Shown here: positions 43,559 through 51,029 of the stretch, piece after piece
How positions within the stretch are numbered: position 1 is the first letter of the stretch
Layout of the letters: each line of letters begins with the position of its first letter
From: an uncultured Fibrobacter sp.
GTDB lineage: Bacteria > Fibrobacterota > Fibrobacteria > Fibrobacterales > Fibrobacteraceae
Direction: 5' to 3'
Length of the DNA: 64,000 bases
Assembly (NCBI RefSeq): GCF_900316465.1
Contig: NZ_ONDD01000020.1
Span: forward strand, 1-64,000
Notes under the pieces: generated by a model
Seen by the model: the letters and a program-made list of their open reading frames with translations, nothing else
What the model was told of the DNA's origin: nothing
Databases searched by the model: none
Translations under genes and position numbers: made by a program

Positions 43559-43582
43559 ATGCAAATATTTTAATATATGCAT
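43559..43582. promoter_or_regulatory. 24-base near-perfect palindrome upstream of metF (candidate operator)
   Basis: ATGCAAATAT-TTTA-ATATATGCAT has 10-base arms with one mismatch. On the minus strand it follows directly on TATCTATATTTATG, so it would overlap the transcription start of metF. This is a repressor-like position. Confidence 0.5.
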
Positions 43583-43654
43583 AAATATAGATAAAGTTCC
43601 AGAAATCGGCAACCGGAATTATGAAATATTCAATGAAAACTTGAAAATTTTTTC

Positions 43655-43662
43655 TATATTTG
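43655..43662 (+). promoter_or_regulatory. -10 box TATATTTG of the tRNA-Arg gene
   Basis: It ends nine bases before the tRNA 5' end. As a tRNA gene needs no translation signals, this supports reading TATnTTTG as a promoter element. Confidence 0.55.
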
Positions 43663-43671
43663 CGCCACAAC

Positions 43672-43745
43672 GCTCGAGTAGCTCAGTTGGATAGAGCAAT
43701 TGCCTTCTAAGCAATGGGTCGTGGGTTCGAATCCCGCCTCGAGTA
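43672..43745 (+). tRNA. tRNA-Arg (anticodon TCT)
   Basis: This is a 74-base cloverleaf. The acceptor GCTCGAG pairs with CTCGAGT (one G-U). The D stem is GCTC/GAGC and the anticodon stem TTGC/GCAA, around the loop CTTCTAA with anticodon TCT. The T arm is GTGGG-TTCGAAT-CCCGC, and the discriminator is A. CCA is not encoded. The decoded codons are AGA and AGG. The 3' end flows directly into a long perfect hairpin. Confidence 0.95.
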
Positions 43746-43787
43746 TGAAAAAAGGTCCCCCTAAAAGGGGACCTTTTTTCATACTCG
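43740..43787 (+). terminator. 21-bp perfect hairpin overlapping the tRNA 3' end
   Basis: The left arm 43740-43760 and right arm 43767-43787 are perfect complements around CTAAAA. The left arm begins inside the tRNA acceptor stem (CGAGTA). The inner part with an A6/T6 flank works as a terminator on both strands. The full arm also copies the last tRNA bases in inverse. Confidence 0.85.
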
Positions 43788-43818
43788 TTGGCGGGTGTAG
43801 TCGAACCTTGGTTCGGCG

Positions 43819-43906
43819 GAGAAGCATCCCGCCGAGAAAATAAACTTCGCAGACTCCCGCTGAGAAGCATCCCGCGAGAAAGCGCCTTTGCCGAGCAGAC
43901 TCCCGC
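43819..43906. repeat. Two tandem copies of a split repeat (GAGAAGCATCCCGC ... GCAGACTCCCGC)
   Basis: GAGAAGCATCCCGC occurs at 43819-43832 and 43862-43875. GCAGACTCCCGC occurs at 43849-43860 and 43895-43906. The unit length is about 43-46 bases. CGGCGG and CCGCCG in the first copy can pair. The stretch lies between the tRNA terminator and groEL and encodes nothing clear. Confidence 0.6.
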
Positions 43907-43932
43907 CTTCATAATCCAAATAATTTTTATAC

Positions 43933-43964
43933 AAAAAAAACGTCCGGTTCCTTGAACCGGACGT
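43933..43964 (-). terminator. Rho-independent terminator after groEL
   Basis: On the minus strand a perfect 11-bp stem, ACGTCCGGTTC against GAACCGGACGT, closes on AAG and is followed by T8. Confidence 0.92.
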
Positions 43965-43995
43965 CCATAAGGAGTAGAATTTAGCGGCTAGCCGA

Positions 43996-45627
43996 TTACA
44001 TCATGCCGCCCATGCCCATGGACGGATCCATGGCAGGAGCTGCCGGCTTCGGTTCCTTCTTTTCGGCGATCACGCAGTCAGTCGTGAGGATCATCGAAGC
44101 GATAGAAGCGGCGTTCTTGAGGGCTGTACGGGTCACCTTAGCCGGGTCAATCACGCCAGCCTTGATGAGGTCTTCGTAGGTGTCAGTCTTGGCGTTGTAA
44201 CCGAAGCTGTCCTTGCCTTCCTTCACCTTGTTCACCACAACGGAGCCTTCGAGGCCAGCGTTCTGGACAATCTGGCGGAGAGGTTCTTCGATAGCGCGGC
44301 GGATGATGGCTGCACCAGTCTTCTGGTCGGCGTTATCGAACTTGAGGGAATCGATGGCCTTTTCGGCGCGGATGAGGGCAACGCCACCACCCGGAACGAT
44401 ACCTTCTTCGACGGCGGCGCGGGTTGCGTGCATAGCGTCGTCGACGCGGTCCTTCTTTTCCTTCATTTCGACTTCGGTAGCGGCACCGACCTTGATCACA
44501 GCAACGCCGCCAGCGAGCTTGGCCAAACGTTCCTGGAGCTTTTCGCGGTCGTAGTCGCTGGTGGTAGCTTCGATCTGCTTCTTGATCTGGGCGATACGGC
44601 CCTTGATAGAAGCGGCGTCGCCAGCACCTTCGACGATTGTGGTGTTGTCCTTCGTGATGGTGATAGACTTGGCCTGGCCGAGCACGGTCACCGGAGCGTC
44701 TTCGAGCTTGGCGCCAGTGTCTTCGGAAACCAGCATACCGCCAGTGAGGATAGCGATGTCTTCGAGCATGGCCTTACGACGGTCGCCGAAGCCCGGAGCC
44801 TTGACAGCGGCAACCTTCAGGGTGCCGCGCATCTTGTTCACAACCAGCGTTGCGAGAGCTTCGCCATCGACGTCTTCGGCGATGATGAGGAGGGACTTGC
44901 CCTGCTTTGCCACGTGTTCGAGCATCGGCAGCAAATCCTTCATGGTAGAAATCTTCTTGTCGTACAGCAAGATGTACGGATTTTCGAGGGCCACTTCCAT
45001 GCTGTCGGTGTTAGTGACAAAGTACGGAGAGAGGTAGCCGCGGTCGAACTGCATACCTTCGACAACGTCGAGGATGGTTTCAGCGGTCTTGGATTCTTCG
45101 ATGGTGATCACACCGTCGTTACCGACCTTTTCCATAGCGTTGGCGAGGAGTTCACCAATTTCCGGGTCGTTGTTAGCAGAAATCGTTGCGACCTGGGCAA
45201 TGTGTTCCTTGCCGTTGATCTTCACGGCCATCTTGCCGATTTCCTTAATCACGGCTTCGACAGCAGCGTCCATACCGCGCTTGATGTCCATCGGGTTTGC
45301 GCCGGCAGCCACGTTCTTGAGGCCTTCGCGAGTGATAGCCTGGGCGAGCACGGTAGCGGTGGTGGTACCGTCACCAGCAGCGTCAGAAGTCTTGTTGGCG
45401 ACTTCCTTGGCCATCTGGGCGCCGAGGTTTTCGTAAGCGTCTTCGAGTTCCACTTCCTTAGCGACAGACACGCCGTCCTTGGTGACGTTCGGGGCGCCGA
45501 AGGCCTTTGCGATCATCACGTTACGGCCTTTAGGACCGAGGGTAACCTTAACTGCGTTGGCGAGTTTGTCCACACCCTTCATCAGGGATTCGCGAGCTGC
45601 TACATCAAACTTAAGTTGCTTTGCCAT
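43996..45627 (-). CDS. groL: Chaperonin GroEL (60 kDa)
   Basis: This 543-residue protein forms the ring that folds proteins with GroES. Hallmarks are VKVTLGPKGRNVMI, DGVSVAKEVEL, the ATP-site DAAGDGTTTATVLAQAI, VVEGMQFDRGYLSPYF and the C-terminal GGM-type tail (GMGGMM). It lies 40 bases after groES on the same strand and is followed by a strong terminator. Only one copy is in the window. Confidence 0.99.
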   Translation of the reverse strand: MAKQLKFDVAARESLMKGVDKLANAVKVTLGPKGRNVMIAKAFGAPNVTKDGVSVAKEVELEDAYENLGAQMAKEVANKTSDAAGDGTTTATVLAQAITREGLKNVAAGANPMDIKRGMDAAVEAVIKEIGKMAVKINGKEHIAQVATISANNDPEIGELLANAMEKVGNDGVITIEESKTAETILDVVEGMQFDRGYLSPYFVTNTDSMEVALENPYILLYDKKISTMKDLLPMLEHVAKQGKSLLIIAEDVDGEALATLVVNKMRGTLKVAAVKAPGFGDRRKAMLEDIAILTGGMLVSEDTGAKLEDAPVTVLGQAKSITITKDNTTIVEGAGDAASIKGRIAQIKKQIEATTSDYDREKLQERLAKLAGGVAVIKVGAATEVEMKEKKDRVDDAMHATRAAVEEGIVPGGGVALIRAEKAIDSLKFDNADQKTGAAIIRRAIEEPLRQIVQNAGLEGSVVVNKVKEGKDSFGYNAKTDTYEDLIKAGVIDPAKVTRTALKNAASIASMILTTDCVIAEKKEPKPAAPAMDPSMGMGGMM

Positions 45628-45667
45628 TTTGTTTTTCCTTTTTTATTTAAAACCTTTTGTTGCGCTA

Positions 45668-45949
45668 TTACAGAGTAGCGATGACGTCGGATTCCTTCAC
45701 GATGAGGTAGTTTTCGCCATCAACGGTGACTTCAGTACCGCTGTACTTGCCGTAAAGCACCACGTCGCCGACCTTGACTTCCATGGCAACGAGGTCGCCC
45801 TTTTCGTTCTTGCGACCCGGGCCCACGGCTACGACCTTACCCTGCATCGGCTTTTCCTTGGCGTTGTCCGGGATAAAGAGACCCGAGGAGGTCTTCTGTT
45901 CGGCTTCTGCCGGCTTGACGACGATTCGATCTGCAAGAGGCTTAATCAT
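45668..45949 (-). CDS. groS: Co-chaperonin GroES (10 kDa)
   Basis: The protein is 93 residues from the ATG at 45949 (MIKPLADRIVVKPAEAE). The mobile loop KTSSGLFIPDNAKEKP and the GKVVAVGPGR strand are typical, and the end ESDVIATL fits. It caps GroEL. An open frame of 35 more residues upstream has no family support. No CIRCE element (TTAGCACTC-N9-GAGTGCTAA) is present before it. A different palindrome sits about 50 bases upstream. Confidence 0.98.
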   Translation of the reverse strand: MIKPLADRIVVKPAEAEQKTSSGLFIPDNAKEKPMQGKVVAVGPGRKNEKGDLVAMEVKVGDVVLYGKYSGTEVTVDGENYLIVKESDVIATL

Positions 45950-45996
45950 TTTCACTTTTCCTTTTTTGTGGGCTTTTGCGCCCTGATTGAACTTTT

Positions 45997-46013
45997 TAGT
46001 CCAAGCTGGACTA
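45997..46013. promoter_or_regulatory. Palindrome TAGTCCA-AGC-TGGACTA upstream of groES
   Basis: Perfect 7-base arms lie 47 bases before the groES start. Followed by T8 on the plus strand it would look like a weak terminator, but no plus-strand gene ends there. On the minus strand it could be an operator or a 5' leader hairpin. Confidence 0.4.
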
Positions 46014-46232
46014 TTTTTTTTGTTTCGCCCTATAGTAAGCAATTTCTGTGCCAAGTTCTATTGGTGGGCGATTTGTGTCTGTTTTGGTCTTATTAGGCAA
46101 TTCGTAGTATCGTTTTGAAACATTTTTGGCGGCTTTTAAGGCTTTAAGGAGTTTGCGTTTTAATTTGAAACAAGGCGCTTTGCTTGTGACGAGCTTGCGG
46201 GCGATTCCGTAATTGTCCACGCTTGACGGCAT
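46011..46232 (-). CDS. Possible small lysine-rich protein
   Basis: This 73-residue frame has ATG and TAG, very rich in Lys (KLKRKLLKALKAAKNVSKRYY, then a polar end). It lies directly upstream of groES on the same strand, and its stop codon is the first three bases of the palindrome above. A TACATTTC box is about 15 bases before its ATG. No family is recognised, and the codon use is AT-rich unlike groES, so it may be non-coding leader. The 227 bases beyond it, up to the lyase gene, are very AT-rich and hold the lyase promoter and leader only. Confidence 0.35.
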   Translation of the reverse strand: MPSSVDNYGIARKLVTSKAPCFKLKRKLLKALKAAKNVSKRYYELPNKTKTDTNRPPIELGTEIAYYRAKQKK

Positions 46233-46459
46233 TAATGAAGAAATGTAGACTTTTTATTTTTATTACAATTTTTAAAAATGCCGAATTATCTAGAAAATTT
46301 TTAAAATAATGTGGACTTTTTATAAAAATTTTGATTATATTTAGAAAAGGAATTGCTGTGGAGTCCTGTTGTCTAAAGACTACAACTAAGAATAATTTGC
46401 GTTCTGTTTTTAGCATTTAGAAATAGATTAGCAGTAAGGCCATAGAAAATGGAGTTTAT

Positions 46460-49099
46460 ATGGGTATTGGTTTAAAAACATCGACAATTTTTGCAGGAGC
46501 CGTGCTGGCGTTTGGGCTTGCATCTCCGGCTTTTTCTGCTAACCGCCAGATGGAAAATCTTTCGCGCGGTCTTGCTGTCACGAACACGGGCAAGGGTATG
46601 CTCGTGAGTTGGCGCCTTTTGGGTACCGACGCTCCGGACGTGGAGTTCAATCTCTATCGTGATGGCGAGAAAATTGCTTCCGTTAGTAAGACGGGTGGCA
46701 CGAACTACCTGGACGCCGCCGGCAAGACAACTTCCAAATATACGGTCGCGGCAGTAGTTGGCGGCAAGGAAGGTGCCAAGCAGGGTGTTTCCGTGGTGCT
46801 CGACAAGACGGTCTCCAACAGCGGAAAGTCTTTCCCGTATAAGACGATTAAACTGGAAGTCCCCGCGGCACAGACGATGCCCGACGGCGAAAAATGCACA
46901 TACACTCCGAACGATGTGAGTACGGCCGACCTCGACGGCGACGGCGAATACGAACTGATTTTGAAGTGGGATCCGAGCAATGCCCACGACAACTCGCAGA
47001 CGGGCTATACGGGTACGGTATTCATCGATGCCTACAAGCTCGACGGTACGCGCCTTTGGCGTATTGACCTCGGTAAGAATATTCGCGCGGGCGCACACTA
47101 CACGCAGTTCCAGGTCTTTGACTACGATGGCGACGGCAAGGCCGAGATGATCGTGAAGACTGCCGACGGTACGATTGACGGTACGGGCAAGGCGATTGGC
47201 GACAAGTCGAAGGATTACCGCGACGCGAGTGGTACGATTCTTAAAGGTCCTGAGTACTTGACCGTTTTCCGTGGCGTAGACGGTGCCGCGATTTCGACCG
47301 TTACGTACGAACCGAGCCGTGATATTAACCAGCACGTGAAGGGCAAGGATGCCCATGGCTACTGGGGCGATAACTACGGCAACCGCTGTGAACGCTACTT
47401 GGCTGCAACGGGTTATCTGGACGGAGTGCACCCGAGTGCAATCTTTGCACGCGGCTACTACAGTTCCTCCTATGTGGCGGCCTATGATTTTGACGGTAAG
47501 GACTTGAAGCTCCGCTGGCTCCACAAGTCGGAATATCCGGGCCAGGGCCTGTACGGCGAAGGAAACCACAGCCTTCAGGCGGTGGACCTTGACGGTGACG
47601 GCTACGACGAAATCTTTTTCGGGGCTGCGGCCTTGAACCACGATGGAACGCTGCGTTACCGCACGGGCCTCGGTCATGGCGATGCCCATCACATCGGTGA
47701 TCTGGATCCGGATCTTCCGGGGCTTGAATCCTGGGACGTGCACGAACACAAGGATGCCCAGTACACCGAAGAAATGCGTGCCAATGATGGCAAGATTATT
47801 TGGGGCACTCCGCAGCCATCTGCCGAAGGTGTCGATAATGGCCGTGGCATGGCGGCGGACGTTGATTCTGAATATCGTGGCTATGAAATGTGGTCTGCAA
47901 AGGGCGGTGGAATGAAAACCGCCAAGGGCAAACTCATTGGAACGCCTGCAGTGTCTCAGAACTTCCGCATTTATTTTGACGGCGATGAGTATGATGAACT
48001 CTTGGACGGCGCTTTTGTGACCAAGTTCAATTCTACGTCGAAAAAATCCGAAACTTATTTCGATGGTCCTTCTGCCCTCGGTGTTACCGGTTGCAATGGC
48101 ACCAAGAATACCCCGAGCCTCGTGGCCGACCTCTTTGGCGACTGGCGCGAAGAAATGGTAGTGCGTAGCGAAAAGGATCCGACGTTGCTGTACATCGTTT
48201 CGACCCCGGTAGAAAGCAAACTTCGAGTCTACACGCTGATGCACGATGCCACCTACCGCACGGCGGTTGCGTCTCAAAATACGGCCTATAACCAGCCGTC
48301 GCACCTGGGCTACTACTTGCCCGACATGGTAAAGTCGCTCAAGCAGCCGAGCATCTTCGTAGTGGGCGAGGACCCGACTCCTGCCGACACGACCCCGGTG
48401 GTGAACAGCGGCAAGTCCGAACTGGATGCCTCTACCCCGAAGGATGGCAAGGGCTGGACTCAGAGCGAAAACGAAGGCTTCCTCAAGAACGGCTACTATA
48501 ACTTTGACAATGCGCTTTCGAGCTACGGCACTTGGGAAATCTTCTCGAAGACCGAGGCAAAGACCACACTTACGGTGCGCTTCACGAACGGTGGGAGTAC
48601 TTCCCGCAATATGGCGGTTACCGTGAACGGTGCTTCTGCCGGCACGATTAGCTTCCCCTCGACAGATGCCTCCTGGACGACTTATTCCGAGGCGAAGATC
48701 GACGTGAAGATTGTCGCTGGCGTGAATACGATTACGTTTACCTCGATGACAAGTGACGGCGGCCCGAACTTTGACATGTTCACTTTCGGTATCGACGGTG
48801 TAGAACTCTATGATGGTACGCAGAAGATTGATAATCCGACTGCACTTGCGGTAATTCCCTTCAAGAATGGAGTCTCCTTCAATCCTTCTACGGGCGTGCT
48901 CTTTACACCCAAGGCTGGCTTTGCGGAAGTCTACTTCTACGATATGTCCGGCGCAATGCGCATGGGGGTGTCGCGGAACGTGAATGCAGGCTCTACGACG
49001 ATTTCGCTTGACCGCGAATTGCTCCCGAAGGGAACTTATCTCGTTAAGGTAATGCTTGACGGAAAGGCTGTTTCGACGAAGAAATTCTCGAAGCTGTAA
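46460..49099 (+). CDS. Rhamnogalacturonan lyase, family PL11, with CBM and C-terminal sorting-like tail
   Basis: This 879-residue secreted enzyme cleaves the rhamnose-galacturonate backbone of pectin. A signal peptide (about 1-26, ending SPAFSA) precedes an FnIII-like domain (about 30-115). An eight-bladed propeller (about 120-630) carries Ca-binding loops such as DLDGDGEYE and DYDGDGKAE and the PL11 blocks GAHYTQFQVFDYDGDGK and DGVHPSAIFARGYYSSS. A CBM35-like module (about 660-790) ends SDGGPNFDMFTFGIDGV. The last 75 residues (VYFYDMSGAMRM, then LPKGTYLVKVMLDGKAVS) look like a type IX secretion tail. GGAG precedes the ATG. The leader of about 110 bases begins near a TATATTTA box. It heads a cluster with two esterases. 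Confidence 0.9.
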   Translation: MGIGLKTSTIFAGAVLAFGLASPAFSANRQMENLSRGLAVTNTGKGMLVSWRLLGTDAPDVEFNLYRDGEKIASVSKTGGTNYLDAAGKTTSKYTVAAVVGGKEGAKQGVSVVLDKTVSNSGKSFPYKTIKLEVPAAQTMPDGEKCTYTPNDVSTADLDGDGEYELILKWDPSNAHDNSQTGYTGTVFIDAYKLDGTRLWRIDLGKNIRAGAHYTQFQVFDYDGDGKAEMIVKTADGTIDGTGKAIGDKSKDYRDASGTILKGPEYLTVFRGVDGAAISTVTYEPSRDINQHVKGKDAHGYWGDNYGNRCERYLAATGYLDGVHPSAIFARGYYSSSYVAAYDFDGKDLKLRWLHKSEYPGQGLYGEGNHSLQAVDLDGDGYDEIFFGAAALNHDGTLRYRTGLGHGDAHHIGDLDPDLPGLESWDVHEHKDAQYTEEMRANDGKIIWGTPQPSAEGVDNGRGMAADVDSEYRGYEMWSAKGGGMKTAKGKLIGTPAVSQNFRIYFDGDEYDELLDGAFVTKFNSTSKKSETYFDGPSALGVTGCNGTKNTPSLVADLFGDWREEMVVRSEKDPTLLYIVSTPVESKLRVYTLMHDATYRTAVASQNTAYNQPSHLGYYLPDMVKSLKQPSIFVVGEDPTPADTTPVVNSGKSELDASTPKDGKGWTQSENEGFLKNGYYNFDNALSSYGTWEIFSKTEAKTTLTVRFTNGGSTSRNMAVTVNGASAGTISFPSTDASWTTYSEAKIDVKIVAGVNTITFTSMTSDGGPNFDMFTFGIDGVELYDGTQKIDNPTALAVIPFKNGVSFNPSTGVLFTPKAGFAEVYFYDMSGAMRMGVSRNVNAGSTTISLDRELLPKGTYLVKVMLDGKAVSTKKFSKL

Positions 49100-49166
49100 A
49101 CACCTCACTGCCTAGCCTTGGTCTTTCGAATGTTGGACCGGGGCTAGGCGATTTTTGATTTTGGTT

Positions 49167-51026
49167 ATGAAGATGTTTAATAAAATCTGGCAATCTGCCG
49201 TAATCGCATCGATGGTTGTCGCTCCGCTTACGTGGTCGGCGGTGACTATCTACATGTGTGGCGACTCCACCATGCAGGACTGGGCCGAGGGCTACTACCC
49301 CAAGCAGGGGCAGGGTCAGGATTTCCATTTCTGGTTTGATCCGACCAAGGCTACGGTCGTGAACCGCGGCCAGGGCGGTATGTCGCTCGGTGGCGGCGGC
49401 AAGGACAAAAGCGGCGGTACCGCTGTCGGCTATTACGACATGTTCTTCAAGAAGGGCTGCTCTGCCGGCAACTGCATTGCTGAAAAGCTCAAGGCCGGTG
49501 ACTACGTCGTGATCCAGTTCGGTATTAACGACGTGAACTACAGTACCGAAGATTTCTTTGCTTCGAACATGAAAAAGATGGTAAGCGATGTCCGCGCGAA
49601 GGGCGCTTACCCGATTATCATGAGCCCGATTCGTCGTAAGTATTACGATTCTCCGACGCAGATTCATAACAGCTACCGCGGCTACCCGGCGCTGAACAAG
49701 AGCCTTTCCGAAGAACTCAACGTGCCGTTTATCGACATGAGCGAAATGGTCGCGAACTACATGATTTCTGTGGGTGAACGCTATGCGGAACAGTATGTCT
49801 TCAATTATGCGACCAAGTCTGAATACAGCAACTTGGGAAGTGACCAGACAGATGCCGTGCATTTGCAGATGAATGGTGCGAATGCTTTCGGACGTATCAT
49901 TACCGAGCAGATGCGCGCCCACAGTGACCCGATTGTGAAAAAACTCGGCGACTATATGGCGCCCATGTACCAGGTCGAAGTCAAGGTGAGCCCCGAAGGT
50001 GCTGCCGAAGCGACTTCGATTAACGCCTATTACCCGAAGGGTATGACCGTGATGCTCAAGACCATCCCGAAGAGCGGCAAGAAGTTCTTGGGCTGGTATG
50101 ATGGCAACGGTAACAAGGTGGGGGCACCGAGCCGTTCGAACGTGAAGTCCCCGTACATTCATACGTTCGTGATGGGTAGCGCCTCGACGCAGTTCACGGC
50201 GGTTTACGAGGGCGGAACGGCGCAGAAATATACCGGCGATGGTGCTGCGTTAACCGCATTCCCGACCACGACTCCGAAGAGCCTTGACGATGTGACCTTT
50301 GTTCCGTTTACTCCGATTGAGGGCAGCACGCTGGATACGGTGAAAATTGACAAGGATATCAAGAAGTTCTTTGATGCGTACAGCCCCGATACCGGCGTCG
50401 GTTACAAAGAAAATAATTGGACCGGTTTTATTGGCGACGGATTCTTCAATCTTGAAAATTCGACAAAGTCTTTTGCGTCGTACAAGGTTAAGTTCCCAGG
50501 CGCAGGCTACGTGACGCTTGCGGTGCGCTATGCAAACGGCGGATCGTCGGACCGTATGTTCAATGCCTATTTGGACCATGACTACCTCGTGAGTGCACCG
50601 CCGACGGGAGGTTGGGACAAGTGGGATACCGCCTACGTGGTGATGGATGCCCCGCAAGGTGAAGCCGAACTCAAGATTATGTCGCTTACAAGCGATGGTG
50701 CCCCGAATCTGGATGCCTTTGGTTTCAGTATCGACGGCGTGTGCCGCGTAAGCGAAGGCTGCACCGAAGATACGTCGACGACTATTTTGAATAAGGTTCG
50801 CGATGTGACTGGTTTTGCTTTGCATGGCGAAATGCTGCGCCTTGTTGGTACGGAACGTGCTCATGTGAATGTGTTCGATATGGGTGGTCGTCTGGTGGCA
50901 AAGCGAATTGTCGAAAACACATCAGAAGTTTCGCTTGCAACGATGGTGAAGTCTGCCGGACTCTACCGCGTTGTGGTTCGTCAGGGTAGTGCCAAGTTTG
51001 TCGCCAATTACGCAAAGGTGAGGTAG
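49167..51026 (+). CDS. CE12-type rhamnogalacturonan acetylesterase, multi-domain
   Basis: The protein is 619 residues from the ATG at 49167; a TTG twelve bases earlier lacks a ribosome site. A signal peptide (about 1-25) precedes an SGNH hydrolase: block I GDST (nucleophile Ser), Gly block NRGQGGMSL, block III FGIND and the catalytic D-x-x-H in TDAVHLQMNG. A beta-rich repeat domain (YPKGMTVMLKTIPKSGKKF, Listeria-Bacteroides repeat type) follows, then a CBM35-like module ending SDGAPNLDAFGFSIDGV and a sorting-like tail (VNVFDMGGRLVAKRI). It removes acetyl groups that block the lyase. Cys pairs in the insert after the Gly block (KKGCSAGNCIAE) are unusual. Confidence 0.88.
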   Translation: MKMFNKIWQSAVIASMVVAPLTWSAVTIYMCGDSTMQDWAEGYYPKQGQGQDFHFWFDPTKATVVNRGQGGMSLGGGGKDKSGGTAVGYYDMFFKKGCSAGNCIAEKLKAGDYVVIQFGINDVNYSTEDFFASNMKKMVSDVRAKGAYPIIMSPIRRKYYDSPTQIHNSYRGYPALNKSLSEELNVPFIDMSEMVANYMISVGERYAEQYVFNYATKSEYSNLGSDQTDAVHLQMNGANAFGRIITEQMRAHSDPIVKKLGDYMAPMYQVEVKVSPEGAAEATSINAYYPKGMTVMLKTIPKSGKKFLGWYDGNGNKVGAPSRSNVKSPYIHTFVMGSASTQFTAVYEGGTAQKYTGDGAALTAFPTTTPKSLDDVTFVPFTPIEGSTLDTVKIDKDIKKFFDAYSPDTGVGYKENNWTGFIGDGFFNLENSTKSFASYKVKFPGAGYVTLAVRYANGGSSDRMFNAYLDHDYLVSAPPTGGWDKWDTAYVVMDAPQGEAELKIMSLTSDGAPNLDAFGFSIDGVCRVSEGCTEDTSTTILNKVRDVTGFALHGEMLRLVGTERAHVNVFDMGGRLVAKRIVENTSEVSLATMVKSAGLYRVVVRQGSAKFVANYAKVR

Positions 51027-51029
51027 TGT

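Noticed and set aside
43619..43912. Open minus-strand frame encoding the GGIRTHDPLLRRQLLYPTEL-type peptide
   Set aside because: This peptide is the well-known false translation of the antisense of a tRNA gene; the tRNA-Arg lies exactly there.
46144..46416. 90-codon minus-strand frame before the lyase gene
   Set aside because: It overlaps AT-rich leader DNA, has no ribosome site, and its composition follows base content only.
46472..49108. 878-codon open frame opposite the PL11 lyase
   Set aside because: It spans almost the same bases as the lyase and is Arg/His-rich without a domain.
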